Origin: Antilocapra americana
Lineage: Eukaryota; Chordata; Mammalia; Artiodactyla; Antilocapridae
Direction: 5' to 3'
NCBI GenBank assembly: GCA_007570785.1
Contig: ML662465.1
Coordinates: 6,747,974 to 6,811,973, forward strand
DNA: 64,000 nt
Shown: positions 22,100 to 33,656 of the stretch, piece by piece
Layout of the letters: every line of letters starts with the position of its first letter
Position numbering within the stretch: position 1 is the first letter of the stretch
Program-made: the position numbers and the translations under genes
Notes under the pieces: generated by a model
The model's input: the letters and a program-made list of their open reading frames with translations, nothing else
The model's database searches: none
Told to the model about the DNA's origin: nothing

Positions 22100-22430
22100 T
22101 ATTATCATGTCCTTTTTAAAGATAAAAAGGAAAGAAACCTGCCTAAGATCATTCAGCTAGTAAGTGACAGGACTGGCCCACAAATAACAATAAAAGCTGC
22201 TATTTATTAACACTTGTGTGCCAAACTATGTGTCAAGAGACTTATTTATTTCTCTTTTTTATTCCTTATCACTGAGAGAGGCATTATTGTGATTAGGAAA
22301 TTGATATGATTAGGTGTGATTTAATTAGGAAACTGAAGCTTAGAAAAGCTAAGTAATCTGCCTAAATCACTAGTGGTAAAAATAGGATTAAAACTGAGAC
22401 ATGTCTGATTTAAAAGTCTATTAGACAACT
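22100..22430 (-). mobile_element. Two antisense MIR pieces
   Basis: CATTCAGCTAGTAAGTGACA (22151) is one piece. A fuller one runs 22190-22430 with GTGTGCCAAACTATGTGTCA and AATTAGGAAACTGAAGCTTA. Confidence 0.7.
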
Positions 22431-22629
22431 ATGCTTAATCAATTCAATGTCATCCGGAAAACTCCAACCCTGAATCAACATAATGATCTCCTTTTCCCAC
22501 ATCTCCACTTACTCTGCTGAACTCTACTAGGAAAAAATATATAACCAGAAGACTGGGATCATTAAAAAAAATTATGTCCCATTGGCCCAGCGAGGCCCTC
22601 ATTATGACCTAGAAATCTTCTTGCTTTTC

Positions 22630-23480
22630 TAGCCAGCTTACTCTCTCCCACTCTCTACAGTGGCTACCTCAGCCTTTTCCACTCTCCTAAAACTTCCAAC
22701 CTTATCACCCTCTTTTCACTCCCAACAAATGACACCTTCCACTACACTGCAGAGAAAATATAAGCCATTGGAAGTAAACTCCCTCAAATTTTTACCATCA
22801 TATCTAGAAACTAACCTTATCTGCTTGATCCTTACTTCCTTTCCTTTTGTCACAAAGGAAAGTGTACCTCATCTCCTGAAGTCTATCCCTCTGCTATGCT
22901 CCCATTCTGCTTTGTATCATCAGGATCCTTACTCAAACAAGAATTCCTTCTCAGACTCTCCTGGTAGTCCAGTGGTTAAGAATCCTCCTGCCAATGCAGG
23001 GGACATGGGTTTGATCCCTGGTTGGGGAAGATTCCACATGTCTATCTGCCGCAACTATTCAAGCCCACAAGCCTAGAGCCCATTTTCTGCAATAAGAGAA
23101 GCCCCCGCTTACCACAAGTGGAGAAAGCCTGTGTGCAGCAACAAAGACCTAGTGCAGCCAATAAATAAATAAATAAATAAGAATTCCTTCTCTTTAATTC
23201 ATTATCAACCCTTCCCTTTCTACTGACTCCTTATTATCATCGAGATAAGCTCAACTCTTCTCTAGCTAAAACTGACCCACCCCGGACCCCACACTCTTTT
23301 CTATTTAACTAATCTCCATCTCCCTTTCACTGGCAAAATTCCATGTCCACTGCTATCTTACTTCACCTACTAGTCATTTCTCAACCCACTATGAATGAGG
23401 CTCTTACTCTACCACTTCGCTAAAATGTTTTGCCAAGGCTATTAACAACCTCTTTAAAACTAATTTCACTTTACTTGGTA
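22630..23480 (+). mobile_element. L2 LINE ORF fragment split by a CHR-2 SINE
   Basis: Text around 23200-23480 (CCTTCCCTTTCTACTGACTC, CATTTCTCAACCCACTATGA, TTTTGCCAAGGCTATTAACA) follows the L2 reverse-transcriptase region in the sense direction. The 22640-22940 part continues it upstream. The SINE at 22953-23178 interrupts it. Confidence 0.7.
22953..23178 (+). mobile_element. CHR-2 SINE with perfect target-site duplication
   Basis: It runs from CTCCTGGTAGTCCAGTGG to an AATAAATAAATA tail. AAGAATTCCTTCTC occurs on both sides (22939-22952 and 23179-23192). Confidence 0.92.
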
Positions 23481-23812
23481 ACACTGCTGACCGTTTCTTT
23501 CTTCTTGAAGGCTCTTTCTCCCCAGGATCAATATCTTCTTCCACAAGATCAAATTTTCTTTTGTGTTTCCTCTTAAGTTTAGTACATGGACACGTGAAAC
23601 TACACAGGTGACAAAACTGTGCAGAACTTATTAATATATAAACACAAGTGACTACAAGTAAGAGTAAGGAAATCTGGATAAGATCTGTGGAATACATCAA
23701 TGTCAATAATCTAGCTGTGATATTATACTACAGTTTTGCAAAAATGTAGATACAGAACAGGAATAGGCTAGGGATAGAAATGAACTTCCTCAACCTGATA
23801 AATATAACACAG

Positions 23813-24686
23813 TTCAGTTCAGTTCAGTTCAGTCACTCAGTCGTGTCCAACTCTTTGCGATCCCATGAAGCACAGCACGCCAGGCCTCCCTGCCCATCAC
23901 CAACTCCCGGAGTCCACCCAAACCCATGTCCATCGAGTCTGTGATGCCATCCAGCCATCTCATCCTCTGTTGTCCCTTTCTCCTCCTGCCCCCAATCCTT
24001 CCCAGCATCAGGGTCTTTCCCAATGAGTCAGCTCTTCGCATAAGGTGGCCAAAGTATTGGAGTTTCAGCTTCAACATCAGTCTTTCCATTGAATACCCAG
24101 GACTGATCTCCTTTAGGATGGACTGGTTGGATCTTCTTGCAATCCAAGGGACTCTCAAGAGTCTTCTCCAACACCACAGTTCAAAAGCATCAATTCTTCG
24201 GTGCTCAGCCTTTTCCACTGTCCAACTCTCACATCCATACGTGACTACTGGAAAAACCATAGCCTTGACCAGATGAACCTTTGTTGGCAAAGTAATGTCT
24301 CTGCTTTTCAATATGCTATCCAGGTTGGCCATAACTTTCCTTCCAAGGAGTAGGTGTCTTTTGATTTCATGACTGCAATCACCATCTACAGTGATTTTGG
24401 GAGCCCCCCAAAATAAAGTCTGACACTTTTTCCACTGTTTCCCCATCTATTTCCCATGAAGTGATAGGACCAGATGCCATGATCTTAGTTTTCTTAATGT
24501 TGAGCCTTAAGCCAACTTTTTCATTCTCCTCTTTCACTTTCAGCAAGAGGCTTTTTAGTTCCTCTTCACTTTCTGCCATAAGGGTGGTGTCATCTGCATA
24601 TCTGAGGTTATTGATATTTCTCTCGACAATCTTGATTCCAGCTTGTGCTTCTTCCAGCCCAGCGTTTCTCATGATGTACTCTGCCT
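23813..24686 (-). mobile_element. BovB LINE 3' part, antisense, with CAGTT tail
   Basis: The tail is four CAGTT units at 23813-23833. The minus strand then reads a 205-codon open relic (23829-24446) with [20 protein letters not shown] and, after a frameshift, MRNAGLEEAQAGIKI and YADDTTLMAESEEELKSLLL (24379-24672). The long open frame suggests a relatively young copy. Confidence 0.93.
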
Positions 24687-24687
24687 A

Positions 24688-25005
24688 TAAGAGTTGCTCA
24701 GTCATGTCCAACTCTTTGCTACCTCATGGATTGTAGCCCACCAGGCACCTCTGTCCATGGGGATTCTCCAGGCAACAATACTGGAGTGGGTTGCCATGTC
24801 CTCCTCCAGGGAATCTTCCCAATCCAGGGATCGAATCCAGATCTCCTGCATTGCAGGTGGATTCTTTACTGTCTGAGCAACCAAGGAAACCCAAGAATAC
24901 TGGAGTGGGTAGCCTTTCCCTTCTCCAGGGGATCTTCCTGACCTAGGAATTGAACTGGGGTCTCCTGCATTGCAGGCGGATGCTTTACCAGCTGAGTTAC
25001 TTTAA
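24688..25005 (-). mobile_element. BOV-A2 SINE (dimer), minus strand
   Basis: It starts GTTGCTCAGTCATGTCC. The internal unit boundary is AAACCCAAGAATACTGGAGT, and it ends TTTACCAGCTGAGTTACT. It abuts the 5' truncation point of the adjacent BovB. Confidence 0.9.
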
Positions 25006-25044
25006 ATTACATTTTAAAATCATGCACTTTAAAGATAGCGAAAA

Positions 25045-25498
25045 TAATGAAGTAATACCATTTGCAGTAACAGAGAGGACCTAGAGATTGTTATATTGCA
25101 TGAAGTCAGACAGAGAAGGAAAAATATCATATGCTATCCCTTGTATGTGGAATCTAAAAAGAAATGATAGAAATGAACTTATTTACAAACCAGAAACAGA
25201 CTCCCAGACTTTGAGGATGAACTTATGGTTGCCAGGTGGTAAGAATGGAAAGAAGGTAAGTCAGTTTGGGATGACATGCACACACTGCTATACCTGAAAT
25301 GGATAACCAACAAAGACCTATTTTATAGCACAGGGAACTCTGCTCAAAGTTATGTGGTAGCTTGAATGGGAAGGTGGTTTGGAGCAGAATGGATACATGT
25401 ATTAGGTATGGCTGAGTCCCTCTGCTGTTTACCTGAAACTATCACAATATTTCTAATCAGTTATATTCCAATATAAAATTTAAAAAATTTAAAAAAAA
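25045..25498 (+). mobile_element. L1 3' end, artiodactyl type
   Basis: Typical text is GAGGACCTAGAGATTGTTAT, TATGTGGAATCTAAAAAGAA, TATAGCACAGGGAACTCTGC and CAGTTATATTCCAATATAAA with a terminal A-rich tail. Confidence 0.88.
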
Positions 25499-26033
25499 GA
25501 CTGGGCCAACTGGAATAATCCAGAATTTAAAAAGAAAATTAAAGATAGTAATTCAGGAGTGATTAAAAAATAGAATGAATTCCATTTTGATTGTGCAAAT
25601 TCAAGAAGAGGTTCTTTAAATGCTGTAGTTTAAAAGTAAGTTTGGATTTACAACACAAAGTACTTTAAGCAAGATCCAACTAAATTATTGTATTGTTTAA
25701 TTCTTCCCATCATTTTTAACCAGCAAAATCTCAAATGGCTGCTTATGTACTCAAATTATTTACATATTTTCTTCCTTAATCAGTCCCTTTTCAAAGGACC
25801 GGAAGTTCAATTAACAACTAGTTACTATGTCTTGTTTCACTGCTATTTTTACTTGCCTTCTTTAATGAATGAATCATTTCAAAATCACAGTTTATAAACT
25901 GATATTTGTTTCTATTATCTCTCATGGAAAAAATGCAGGTCCAACAATTGCATTCTCTATCACTTTCCCGCCACATGTCTCACCAAATCCCCATAAGATA
26001 TTTCAAGTTACAAACAGATAGATGTCTTGAGGG
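25499..26033. other. No recognised feature
   Basis: AT-rich sequence between two L1 3' ends. Confidence 0.55.
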
Positions 26034-26250
26034 TAAGGGTGGGATGATATGGGAGAAGGGCATTGAAGCATGTTAATTTTCATATGTCTAATCAATCGCC
26101 AGCCCAGGATTGATGCTCGGGGCTGGTGCAGCGAGATTTCCCGGGGGGGGGGGGGGGGGGGAGGGGGGGGGGGGGGTCCGGAGGGGAAGCATATGTAAAC
26201 CCATGGTGATATCATGACAATGTATGGTAAAAACAATTAAAAAAAAAAAA
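26034..26250 (+). mobile_element. L1 3' end with long G-run
   Basis: This sense copy of the same L1 3' UTR type as 3610-3860 reads GGGTGGGATGATATGGGAGA, then CCCAGGATTGATGCTCGGGG, then a G-tract (26143-26176) and an A-tail. It is 5'-truncated. The RPL7 retrocopy landed at the end of its A-tail. Confidence 0.88.
26143..26176 (+). repeat. G-homopolymer (19 G, A, 14 G)
   Basis: The tract is broken by a single A at 26162. It is an expanded form of the GGGAGGGAGG region of the L1 3' UTR. The length is likely polymorphic or error-prone in assembly. Confidence 0.9.
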
Positions 26251-26262
26251 GAATGAAGCTCT
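26249..26262. repeat. Target-site duplication, left copy (RPL7 retrocopy)
   Basis: AAGAATGAAGCTCT abuts the A-tail of the upstream L1. The matching copy follows the pseudogene's poly(A) at 27111-27124. Confidence 0.85.
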
Positions 26263-27110
<848 letters not shown>

Positions 27111-27112
<2 letters not shown>

Positions 27113-27124
27113 GAATGAAGCTCT
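27111..27124. repeat. Target-site duplication, right copy (RPL7 retrocopy)
   Basis: AAGAATGAAGCTCT directly follows the poly(A) and equals the left copy at 26249-26262. Its exact left edge is ambiguous because of the adjoining A-run. Confidence 0.85.
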
Positions 27125-28144
27125 CTCATTTACAACTCTCAGGCTCAGTTATCAATACAGACTATGCCTGTAAGTAATCATGACTTTGACACTAGCTATA
27201 ATTCAGCAGGAAGCTAATTATTGACAAAGTAGGAGGAATGAGAATCAAGAGAAAATCTTTCAGGCCACCTTGGAATTCATATGGAAAAGAGTGGAAAGTG
27301 TCACACACTCTTTAATTTAGGAAGGCAGATTTCAAAAAAGGTAGGCATGATGGCATGAAATGAAATTCTTGAAGGAAAGGAGATACAAGAGTTCAGGAAG
27401 CTCTTGAAAATGAGGTTCTGACTAATATTACAGCTGATAAAGAAAAGAAATAATAAAAGATAAAGAGAAGGGAGGAACAATAAACGAAAGGGAAGAACTA
27501 AGAAACCAGGGACTCATCTGAATAGCATACTATAACAATAAAGAGTAGTGTGGTATAATGAACAGGCTATGGCTTTTAAATTCAGCTCTACCACCTAATT
27601 AAATGATGCCAAACAAATCATTCCCTTCTTCAACTATACTTCTTCATCAGCAAAATGGGAATAACATTTCTTGTGAAGAGCTACTATAGGGGGTTCACTA
27701 CCTACCAAGATCAGCATTTCCTTGCTGGTCTCTCTGTCCTTAGGCATGGCCCACTAAGAGAGCACAGTCAGAGCACTGTATTCGAAAGTTACTTCATTCT
27801 TTTTTCCTTGGTAGTTACATTATCAATCTGACATACAGTTAGGCTCACTGGTTTCAATTTGTATTCAACAGCAGGACTTACTTTCTTGCTATCATTTTTA
27901 TTGTTTGTGAGTATGTGAAACATATACATGGTTCAAGAAAAGCTTTCTTTTAGCATTTCATTACAGTAGGGGTATTATTTTTTATATAAGGTAAAAAAAT
28001 GTTTATTTGTACATGGGCTAGATTCTATATTCTAGTATGGTGACATTTATATCTACAACCTAAAACTACACAGCGTTTATGATCAATTTTAAGATAACTG
28101 CTTATGACTACTGAAAAGATTATAGCAAAGAATCTCCAAAAGTT
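27125..28144. other. Mostly unique sequence
   Basis: Apart from the MIR piece at 27560-27670, nothing was recognised. Confidence 0.55.
27560..27670 (+). mobile_element. MIR SINE fragment, sense
   Basis: CAGCTCTACCACCTAATTAA and TCATCAGCAAAATGGGAATA retain the MIR core. Confidence 0.65.
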
Positions 28145-28320
28145 AGTCCCATTAATTTTAGTTGACACACAGTGCTATGTGCCAAGCACTGTTTTATATA
28201 CATGAATGCTTTAACCTTTAAAGAGACTTGGAAGTACGTCGGCCAAGATCATGCCACTAGCAAATAGCACAGGGAGAATTTGAATCCAGATTCCAGAGTC
28301 TGTGTTATAAGTCACTTAAC
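28145..28320 (-). mobile_element. MIR SINE, antisense
   Basis: GCTATGTGCCAAGCACTGTT and AGGGAGAATTTGAATCCAGA are diagnostic. Confidence 0.75.
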
Positions 28321-28424
28321 TAATGTAACATCTCCTGCATTCTAATGCAGTAATGTCTCCTGCATTCTAACCAATCACCCAATGTTTTTATCATTTGGGG
28401 ACTACAGAATTTAAGCCTCTTTTT

Positions 28425-28636
28425 GTTGCTGTTTCGTTGTTTAGTCGCTAAGCCATGTCCAACTGTTTGGCGACTGCAGCCCACCGGGCTCCTCTGTCCA
28501 TGGGATTTCCCAGGCAAGAATACTGGAGCAGGTTGCCATTTCCTTCTCCAGGAGTTACTCCCAACCCAGGGATGGAACCCATGATTCCTGAATTTGGCAG
28601 GTAGATTCTCTACCACTGAGGCACCAGGGAAGCCAA
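28425..28636 (-). mobile_element. Bov-tA SINE, minus strand
   Basis: TTGTTTAGTCGCTAAGCCAT through CCACTGAGGCACCAGGGAAG. Confidence 0.92.
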
Positions 28637-28784
28637 ATCTTTTCTAGCTTACCTTAAAAGAAAAGAAAATGTGTGACTTAGGAAAATTACCATATTACAA
28701 CTTTTCCGATTATTAATAAAAATTAATATGGACTACATTTCTTTTGATTTCTCTCATTCCATTAGCAATTATTACATATCTTTG

Positions 28785-28986
28785 GGCTTCTTAGTAAAGA
28801 ATCTGCCTGCAATTCAGGAGACCTGGGCTTGATCCTTGGGTTGAGAAGATCCCCTGGAGAAGGGAATGGCTACCCACTCCAGTATTCTTGCATGGAGAAT
28901 TCCATGAACACAGGAGCCTGACAAGCTACAGTTCATGGGGTCGCAAAACAGCTGGACACCACTTAGCGACTAACACTTTCACTTTG
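28785..28986 (+). mobile_element. Bov-tA SINE, plus strand, deletion in head
   Basis: GGGCTTCTTAGTAAAGAATC lacks about 12 bases of the tRNA-derived promoter head. It ends TAGCGACTAACACTTTCACT. Confidence 0.9.
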
Positions 28987-29714
28987 AGACATAAAGTGAG
29001 TCAGTTTGTTCTTCTCCAAATCTCAATGAAATGACCCAAGCAATTTACATTTAGAAAAATTCTATAACAGTATGGGAAAATGTCAACAACAGAGAAGAAT
29101 CACTAAAGAATTTTTGGAATGCAGAAGAGAATAAGTTCACAAAAAAGGAGCAAGTGCCTCTGTACTTTATAATCATACAGTCAAAAGACAGTCCTGCTCT
29201 TCAAAGAAGTGGATGGATTCTCCTCAAAAAAAACCAAAACCAAAACCAAAAAACCCAAAATCAGAAAACTGGAGCCCTTAACCACATTACTTGGTTGTAT
29301 TAGTTTGGTTGTATACCTAAGGGAATACAAGAAAAGTCACTGACAAAATCAACAAGAAGCGAATTTGCACAATTTGGGATGGCTGATGACATTTGCAACC
29401 CAGACTTTTTCAACTGGATGTGAACGGCTTGAATAGTTAAGTTGGGGATTTGCCACAAGTTCCTAAAGAGGGAGGGCAGAAGGCAAAAGGAGGTGATATA
29501 TAAGGGATAAAGTTTTTAAGTATTTATGGGAAAAGTATTTAAGTATTTACATTAACTGTAGGCTAAAAAAAAAGAACACAAGCACTGGCCAACAACTTAA
29601 CAGAGACAAAAATAAAAAAAGAAAAGAAACAGCACAGTAGGAAAAACCAAAATGCACCAACCTCCCTGATAACTCTGAAGATATTCACAATAATATTAAT
29701 TAAAATCTTAAGTG
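28987..29714. other. Unique-looking stretch
   Basis: It holds the A/C simple repeat and a 22-bp exact match to RPL7 at 29344-29365, otherwise nothing recognised. Confidence 0.55.
29224..29262 (+). repeat. A/C-rich simple repeat
   Basis: AAACC-type units (AAAACCAAAACCAAAAAACC), probably a degenerate tail. Confidence 0.75.
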
Positions 29715-29970
29715 GTGAGGGATAAATTGGGAGATTGGAATTGACATATATACACTACTAGAGATAAAACAGATAGATAATAAGGACCTACTATATAGTA
29801 CAGGGAACTCTACTCAATACTCTGTAATGAGCTATATGGGTAGAGAATCTGTAAGAGTGGATATATGTGTATGCATAACTGATTCATTTTGCTGTAGAGC
29901 AGAAACTAACACAACACTGAAAATCAACTATACTCCAATTTAAAAAATAAAACTTAAAAATCAAAAAAAT
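29715..29970 (+). mobile_element. L1 3' end, artiodactyl type
   Basis: GGACCTACTATATAGTACAG, TTCATTTTGCTGTAGAGCAG and AATCAACTATACTCCAATTT are the hallmark terminal segments, followed by an A-rich tail. The copy is truncated to about 250 bp. Confidence 0.88.
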
Positions 29971-30023
29971 AAAATCTTAAATACAAGGTGGTCCACTTAA
30001 AGTAAGCATCTTATTGGCTACTC

Positions 30024-32077
30024 AGTTCAGTTAGTTCAGCCGCTCATTGTGTCTGACTCTTTGCGACCCCATGAATCACAGCACGCCAGGCCTCGCTGAC
30101 CATCACCAACTCCTGGAGTTTACCCAAAACTATGTCCATCGAGTTGGTGATGCCATCCAGCTATTTCATTCTCTGTTGTCCCCTTCTCCTCCTGCCCCCA
30201 ATCCTTCCCAGCATCAGGGTCTTTTCCAATGAGTCAACTCTTCACATCAGGTGGCCAAAGTATTGGAGTTTCAGCCTCAACATCAGTCCTTCCAACGAAC
30301 ACCCAGGACTGATCTCCTTTAGGATGGACTGGTTGGATCTTCTTGCAGTCCAGGGGACTCTCAAGAGTCTTCTCCAACACCACAGTTCAAAAGCATCAAT
30401 TCTTCGGTGCTCAGCTTTCTTCATTGTCCTACTCTCACATCCATACATGACTACTGGAAAAACAAAAACCTCGACTAGACGAAACTTTGTTGGCAAGGTA
30501 ATGTCTCTGCTTTTTAATATGCTATCTAAGTTGGTCAAAACTTTCCTTCCAAGGAGTAAACGTCTTTTAATTTCATGGCTGCAATTGCCATCTGCAGTGA
30601 TTTTGGAGTCTAAAAAAATTAAGTCTGACACTGTTTCCACTGTTTCCCCATCTATTTCCCAAGCAGTGATGGGACCAGATGCCATAATCTTGGTTTTCTG
30701 ATGTTGAGCTTTAAGCCAACTTTTTCACTCTCCTCTTTCACTTTCATCAAGAGACTCTTTAGTTCTTCTTCACTTTCTGCCATAAAGGGGGTGTCATTTG
30801 TATATCTGAGGTTATCGATATTTCTCCCGGCAATCTTGATTCCAGCTTGTGCTTCTTCCAGCCCAGTGTTTCTCATGATGTACTCTGCATATAAGTTAAA
30901 TAAGGAGGGTGACAATATACAGCCTCGATGTACTCTTTTTCCTATTTGGAACCAGTCTGTTGTTCCATGTCCAGTTCTAACTGTTGCTTCCTGACCTGCA
31001 TATAGGTTTCTCAAGAGACAAGTCAGATGGTCTGGTATTCCCATTTCTTTCAGAATTTTCCACAGTTTATTGTGATCGACACAGTCAAAGGCTTTGGCTT
31101 AGTCAATAAAGCAGAAATAGACGTTTTTCTGGAACTCTCTTCCTTTTTTGATGATCCAGTGGATGTTGGCAATTTGATCTCTGAGTCCTCTGCCTTTTCT
31201 AAAACCAGCTTGAAAATCTGGAAGTTCATAGTTCACATATTGCTGAAGCCTGGCTTGGAGCATTTTGAGCATTAGTTTACTAGCGTGTGAGATGAGTGCA
31301 ACTGTGTGGTAGTTTGATCATTCTTTGGCATTGCCTTTCCTTGGGATTGGAATGAAAACTGACTTTTTCCAGTCCTGTGGCCACGGCTGAGTTTTCCAAA
31401 TTTGCTGGCATATTGAGTGTAGCACTTTCACAGCATCATCTTTCAGGATCTGAAATAGCCCAGCTGGAATTCCATCACATCCACTAGCTTTGTTCGTAGT
31501 AATGCTTCCTAAGGCCCACTTGACTTCACATTCTAGGATGTCTGGCTCTAGGTGAGTGATCACACCATCGTGATTATCTGGGTTGTGAAGATCTTTTTTT
31601 TTTTTTTTTTACAGTTCTTCTGTGTATTCCTGCCACCTCTTCTTAAAATCTTCTGCTTCTGTTAGGGCCACACCATTTCTGTCCTTTATCGAGCCCATCT
31701 TTGCATGAAAGGTTCCCTTGATATCTCTAATTTTCTTGAAGAGATCTCTATTCTTTCCCATTCTGTTGTTTTCCTCTATTTCTTTGCACTGATAGCTGAG
31801 GAAGGCTTTCTTATCTCTCCTTGCTATTCTTTGGAACTCTGCATTCAGATGGGAATATCTTTCCTTTTCTCCTTTGTGTTTCGCTTCTTTTTTTTTTTTA
31901 AATTATTTTTTTCTTTACATTATTGTGTTGGTTTTGCCATACATTGACATGAATCCGCCATGGGTATACATGTGTTCTCCTTCTAGAACTCCCCCTCCCA
32001 CCTCCCTCCTGCTTCTTTTCTTTTCACAGCTATTTGTAAGGCCTCCTCAGATAGCCATTTTGCTTTTTTGCACTGTT
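30024..32077 (-). mobile_element. BovB LINE, long 5'-truncated copy
   Basis: This copy reads on the minus strand from the linker after the endonuclease (near 32077), through reverse transcriptase, to the 3' end with its CAGTT-type tail near 30024. Relic peptides include LLRNLYAGQEATVRTGHGTTDW, YTND in place of the catalytic YADD (GRNIDNLRYTNDT), and the C-terminal [12 protein letters not shown] 16-18 nt T-run at about 31593 and stop codons break it. A short antisense L1 3' end is nested at 31889-32006. It forms the left arm of a large inverted repeat with the copy at 32590-35510. Confidence 0.93.
31889..32006 (-). mobile_element. L1 3' end nested in BovB
   Basis: A T-run followed by antisense ruminant L1 3' UTR (TTGGTTTTGCCATACATTGA, CGCCATGGGTATACATG, CCCCCTCCCACCTCCC) interrupts BovB. 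The BovB text GCTTCTTTT is present on both sides as a short target-site duplication. Confidence 0.85.
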
Positions 32078-32386
32078 AGTGTTAGTCGCTCAGTTGTGTT
32101 CAATTCTTTGTGACTCCATGGACTGCTGCCCACCAGGGTCCTCTGTCCATGGGATTCTTCAGGCAAGACTACTGTAGTGGGTTGCCATTCCCTTCTCCAG
32201 GGGATCTTCCCGACCCAGGGATCGAACCCAGGTCTCCTGCATTGCAGGCAGATTCTTTAGCATCTGAGACACCAGGGAAGCCCAAGAATACTGGAGTGGG
32301 TATCCTCTCCAGAGGATCTTACTGACCCAGGAATCAAACTGGGGTCACCTACATTGTAGGTGGATTCTTTACCAGCTGAGCTACCC
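32078..32386 (-). mobile_element. BOV-A2 SINE (dimer), minus strand
   Basis: Two Bov-A units lie in tandem: the first ends in GACACCAGGGAAGCCC, and the second begins AAGAATACTGGAGTGGGTA and ends TTTACCAGCTGAGCTACC. The element sits at the 5' break of the minus-strand BovB and spaces the two inverted BovB copies. Confidence 0.9.
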
Positions 32387-32589
32387 TTCTCTACCCCTTT
32401 CTGTGCCTTCTACCCAGCTAGTCCCATTTCCGGACAGACAGGCACAATGCAGCTACAAGCCCAAGGCATCCCGTCCCAACTGGCCCAACCCAATATGCTT
32501 CCGGAACACCGACTCCTGTCCCAAACAATGGTTGGGAGGTTCCATCTTCCTCAATCATTTCCAGGTTTTGTGTTTGTAGAAGACAATGC
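32387..32589. other. Unassigned segment between two inverted BovB copies
   Basis: This 200-bp stretch contains an 84-codon open frame on the plus strand (32360-32614, with FVFVEDNALKEEGQE at its end). I do not recognise it as SINE, L1 or the BovB portion I know. It may be 5' BovB sequence, an exon fragment or unique DNA. Confidence 0.4.
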
Positions 32590-33599
32590 TCTCAAGGAGG
32601 AGGGACAGGAATGAGTGAATTTAACTCAGATGACCATTGTATCTACTACTGTGGGCAAGAATCCCTTAGAAGAAAAGGAGCAGCTCTCATAGTCAAGAAA
32701 AGAGTCCAAAATGCAGTACCAGGTGTGCACTCTCAAAAATGACAGAATAATTTCAGTTTATTTCCAAAGCAAATCAGTCAACATTACAGTAATCCAAGCC
32801 TATGCCCCGACCATTAATGCTGAAGAAGATGAAGCTAAATGGCTCTATGAAGATCCACAAGACCTTCTAGAACTAACACCAAAATAAGATGTCCTTTTCA
32901 TCATAGGGGACTGAAATGCAAAAGTAAGAAGTGAAGAGATACTTGTAGTAACAGGCAAGTTTGGCCTTGGAGTATAAAATGAAGCAGGGCAAAGGCTAAC
33001 AAAGTTTTGCCAAGAGAACGCACTGGTCACAGCAACCCTCTTCCAACAACAAAAGAGATGACTCTACACAGGGACATCACCAGATGGTCAATACCAAAAT
33101 CAGACTGATTACACTGACTGAATATATTGATTATATTCTTTGCAGCCAAAGATAGAGAAGCTCTATACAGTCAGCAAAACAGGACTGGGAGCTGACAGTG
33201 GCTCAGATCATGAGTTCCTTATTGCAAAACTGAGACTTAAAATTGAAGAATGTAGGGAAAAACACTAGGTCATTTAGGCATGATCTAAATCAAATCCCTT
33301 ATGATTATACAGAGGAAATGAAAAGCAGATTCAAGGGATTAGCTCTGAGAAACACAGTGCCTGAAGAACTATGGTCGGAGGTTCATAACACTGTACTGGA
33401 GGCTATGACCAAAACCATTCCCAAGGAAAAAAAAAATCCAAGAAGGCAAAATGGTTGTCTGAGGATGCCTTACAAATAGCTGAGAAAAGAGAATTGAAAG
33501 GCAAAGGAGAAAAGGAGAGATATATGCATCTGAATGCAGAGTTCCAAAGAATAGCAAAGAGAGATAAGAAAACCTTCTTAAGTGAACAATGCAAAGAAA

Positions 33600-33656
33600 T
33601 CAGTTCAGTCACCATCTGCAGCAATTTGGGAGCCCCCCAAAATAAAGTCTGCCACT
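33600..33656 (-). repeat. Antisense BovB patch inside sense BovB
   Basis: CAGTTCAGTCACCATCTGCA through AAATAAAGTCTGCCACTGA is the reverse strand of a BovB segment that normally lies about 1.2 kb further 3'. It interrupts the expected GCAAAGAAAT...AACAATAGAATGG text of the sense copy. Confidence 0.8.

Noticed and set aside
22660..23076. 138-codon plus-strand open frame
   Set aside because: It runs from an L2 relic into a CHR-2 SINE, so it is chance open sequence rather than a gene.
23404..23706. 100-codon minus-strand frame with a hydrophobic start and a Lys/Arg-rich tail
   Set aside because: It looks like a small membrane protein, but most of it is antisense to an L2 relic and no upstream promoter or homologue was recognised.
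30132..30701. 189-codon plus-strand frame (and similar ones at 45707-46276 and 24461-24736)
   Set aside because: These are antisense readings of BovB. The sense strand carries the recognisable reverse-transcriptase relic.
32078..32386. Whole 30.0-35.5 kb block as one DNA transposon with long terminal inverted repeats
   Set aside because: The arms are two BovB LINEs with their own 3' tails at the outer ends, so inversion of two retrotransposons explains it.
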